DNA from: Azonexus sp.
GTDB taxonomy: Bacteria; Pseudomonadota; Gammaproteobacteria; Burkholderiales; Rhodocyclaceae
DNA length: 7,129 nucleotides
Direction: 5' to 3'
Assembly (NCBI GenBank): GCA_030697085.1
Contig: JAUYQT010000615.1
Location: 1-7,129, forward strand
The notes under the pieces were generated by a model. The model was not told the DNA's origin. It did not search any database and was given only the letters and a program-made list of their open reading frames with translations. This document shows positions 6,318-7,129 of the stretch, piece by piece. Each line of letters starts with the position of its first letter. Within the stretch, counting starts at the first letter, position 1. The translations under genes were made by a program, and so were the position numbers.

Positions 6318-6959
6318 TCAGTTGACCGCAGCCGGCCGAGCTGGCGCTGCGGGACGGGCGGGTGCAGCCGGCTGGCTGACGCCTGAAGCGGGTACTGCAG
6401 GCTTGACCAGTGCGGGTTTGATCAATGGGCTGGCCGGAGCGGGCGCGGCGGGCTTTTGCAGCGCGGCTGGCGTTGCGGGCTGGGCAGCAAGGGCTGGCTT
6501 TGCTGGCATGGCCGGCTGGGCGGGCATCGCGGGGTGGGCTACAGCCGGGGCTGGACTGGCCAGCGGTTTGGTGGTGAGTGTTGTCTTACCGGGCATGGCG
6601 GGGCCAGGCTTGGTGACGGCGGGATTGGCCGTTTCGGTTACACGCGGCACCGGTATGGCCGACGTTTTTGCCGCCGGGGTGGCAACCGGCGCCGGCAAAC
6701 GCGTCGCGCCGCCAATGCTCACATCGGCACGCAAATCTTTCAGAATGGCGGGGCCGATGCCCGGCACTTTCTCCAAATCATCCACTGAGGTGAAGGGGCC
6801 ATTTTTCTTGCGGTAATCGACAATCGCCTTGGCTTTGGTCGGGCCGATGCCCTTCAGGCTATCGAGCTCCTTCTGGCTGGCGGTATTGATGTTGACCTGG
6901 GCGAAGGCCACGCCCATTGCCAGCAGCCAGCCGATAACTACCATGGTAATTTTTTTCAT
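6318..6959 (-). CDS. comEA: ComEA-family periplasmic DNA-binding protein with Ala/Pro-rich basic tail
   Basis: A 213-residue secreted helix-hairpin-helix protein. ComEA binds incoming double-stranded DNA in the periplasm and helps pull it through the outer membrane during natural transformation. Residues 1-20 are a signal peptide (MKK, hydrophobic core, cleavage expected after AFA). Residues 22-80 hold the paired HhH motifs: INTASQKELDSLKGIGPTKA and, after a linker, VDDLEKVPGIGPAILKDL. Residues from about 88 to the end are low-complexity Ala/Pro sequence with Lys and Arg but no Asp or Glu after residue 109. Many Gram-negative ComEA proteins stop near residue 100, so the tail is an extension. 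The ATG at 6959 is preferred because AGG of the ribosome-binding site lies five bases before it; the GTG at 6965 is inside that site. It is followed 26 bp later by the nuclease gene. It is separated from the upstream OmpA-family gene by a terminator, so it needs its own promoter, which I could not identify. Confidence 0.93.
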   Translation of the reverse strand: MKKITMVVIGWLLAMGVAFAQVNINTASQKELDSLKGIGPTKAKAIVDYRKKNGPFTSVDDLEKVPGIGPAILKDLRADVSIGGATRLPAPVATPAAKTSAIPVPRVTETANPAVTKPGPAMPGKTTLTTKPLASPAPAVAHPAMPAQPAMPAKPALAAQPATPAALQKPAAPAPASPLIKPALVKPAVPASGVSQPAAPARPAAPARPAAVN

Positions 6960-7027
6960 GTTCACCTCGTTGATGCTGCCGCGCCTGAGCTGACTGGCAG
7001 ATACCGGCGCCGATCCATTAAATAGTT

Positions 7028-7056
7028 AAAAAAAAGCCCCGCAGGGCGGGGCTTTT
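7028..7056 (-). terminator. Intrinsic terminator of the OmpA-family gene
   Basis: On the minus strand GCCCCGC (7052-7046), CCT loop and GCGGGGC (7042-7036) form a perfect 7-bp GC stem, followed by eight T residues (7035-7028). Flanking A/T bases extend the stem by four pairs. It begins 17 bases after the stop codon at 7074 and would end that transcript before comEA. The T-run is on the minus strand only beyond four bases, so it acts mainly in that direction. Confidence 0.92.
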
Positions 7057-7073
7057 CGTGAAGCAACGGCAAA

Positions 7074-7129
7074 TTACTTGGTGCCGATGACTTCGATATC
7101 AACACGACGATCCGGCTGCAGGCAGTCGA
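7074..7129 (-). CDS. C-terminal end of an OmpA-family outer membrane protein (partial)
   Basis: Only the last 17 complete codons and the stop are inside the window: DCLQPDRRVDIEVIGTK. The 'C--PDRRVDIEV' ending is the closing strand of the OmpA-type peptidoglycan-binding domain (usual form NRRVEIEV), which anchors outer membrane proteins to the cell wall. The single cysteine before QPDRRV is also common in OmpA proteins, where it pairs with another cysteine in the domain. The gene continues beyond the right edge. Assignment rests on a short segment, but the motif and the terminator right behind it agree with a highly expressed gene end. Confidence 0.75.
   Translation of the reverse strand, partial: DCLQPDRRVDIEVIGTK

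Noticed and set aside
6321..6332. 12-base match GTTGACCGCAGC to the right direct repeat (1973-1984)
   Set aside because: It falls on the last codons and stop of comEA, and a 12-base match is expected about once by chance in a window of this size.
6322..6816. 164-codon Gly/Ala-rich plus-strand frame opposite comEA
   Set aside because: Its composition is the complement of the Ala/Pro-rich comEA tail; no independent evidence of coding.

Overview
The window looks like a GC-rich betaproteobacterial chromosome, most plausibly a member of the Rhodocyclales (Dechloromonas/Azonexus-like). This is inferred from the long-form QueF, the secreted ComEA, a RecB/AddB-like nuclease of the roughly 900-residue proteobacterial 'probable DNA repair protein' family, an OmpA-family tail ending in a typical RRVDIEV motif, and two repeat classes common in betaproteobacteria. 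No ribosomal or other marker gene is present, so the taxonomy is an inference.

Layout from left to right. Positions 1-277 hold no credible gene but contain two perfect hairpins, one of them a REP-like repeat. Positions 278-1825 are a two-gene accessory module: a small XRE-type repressor on the minus strand, and divergently from it a complete tyrosine recombinase with an N-terminal arm-binding domain. A 14-bp identical direct repeat (233-246 and 1967-1980) brackets the module and is a candidate attachment core. Just after the integrase stop lies a 96-bp inverted repeat (1832-1927), immediately preceded by a perfect Shine-Dalgarno sequence with no gene behind it. Positions 2097-3541 carry queF (last step of preQ1 synthesis for queuosine) and, 14 bp later on the same strand, a YkgJ-type cysteine-cluster protein; they are probably one transcription unit.

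The right half is on the minus strand and converges on ykgJ. An OmpA-family gene enters from the right edge and ends at 7074 with a strong terminator. Then comes comEA (periplasmic helix-hairpin-helix DNA-binding protein with an unusual basic Ala/Pro tail). Only a short gap later comes the 904-codon nuclease gene, which starts with TTG behind a good ribosome-binding site. comEA and the nuclease are probably co-transcribed, which places a DNA-uptake protein next to a recombination nuclease. The usual UvrD/AddA-like helicase partner is not seen downstream, because the nuclease gene runs directly into the convergent ykgJ gene through a short ACTAC-type repeat tract.

I do not see a clearly new multi-gene system. 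The points most worth following are the minimal integrase/repressor islet with its candidate att repeats, the nuclease with a partly lost iron-sulfur cysteine set and no adjacent helicase, and the acid-free basic tail of ComEA.
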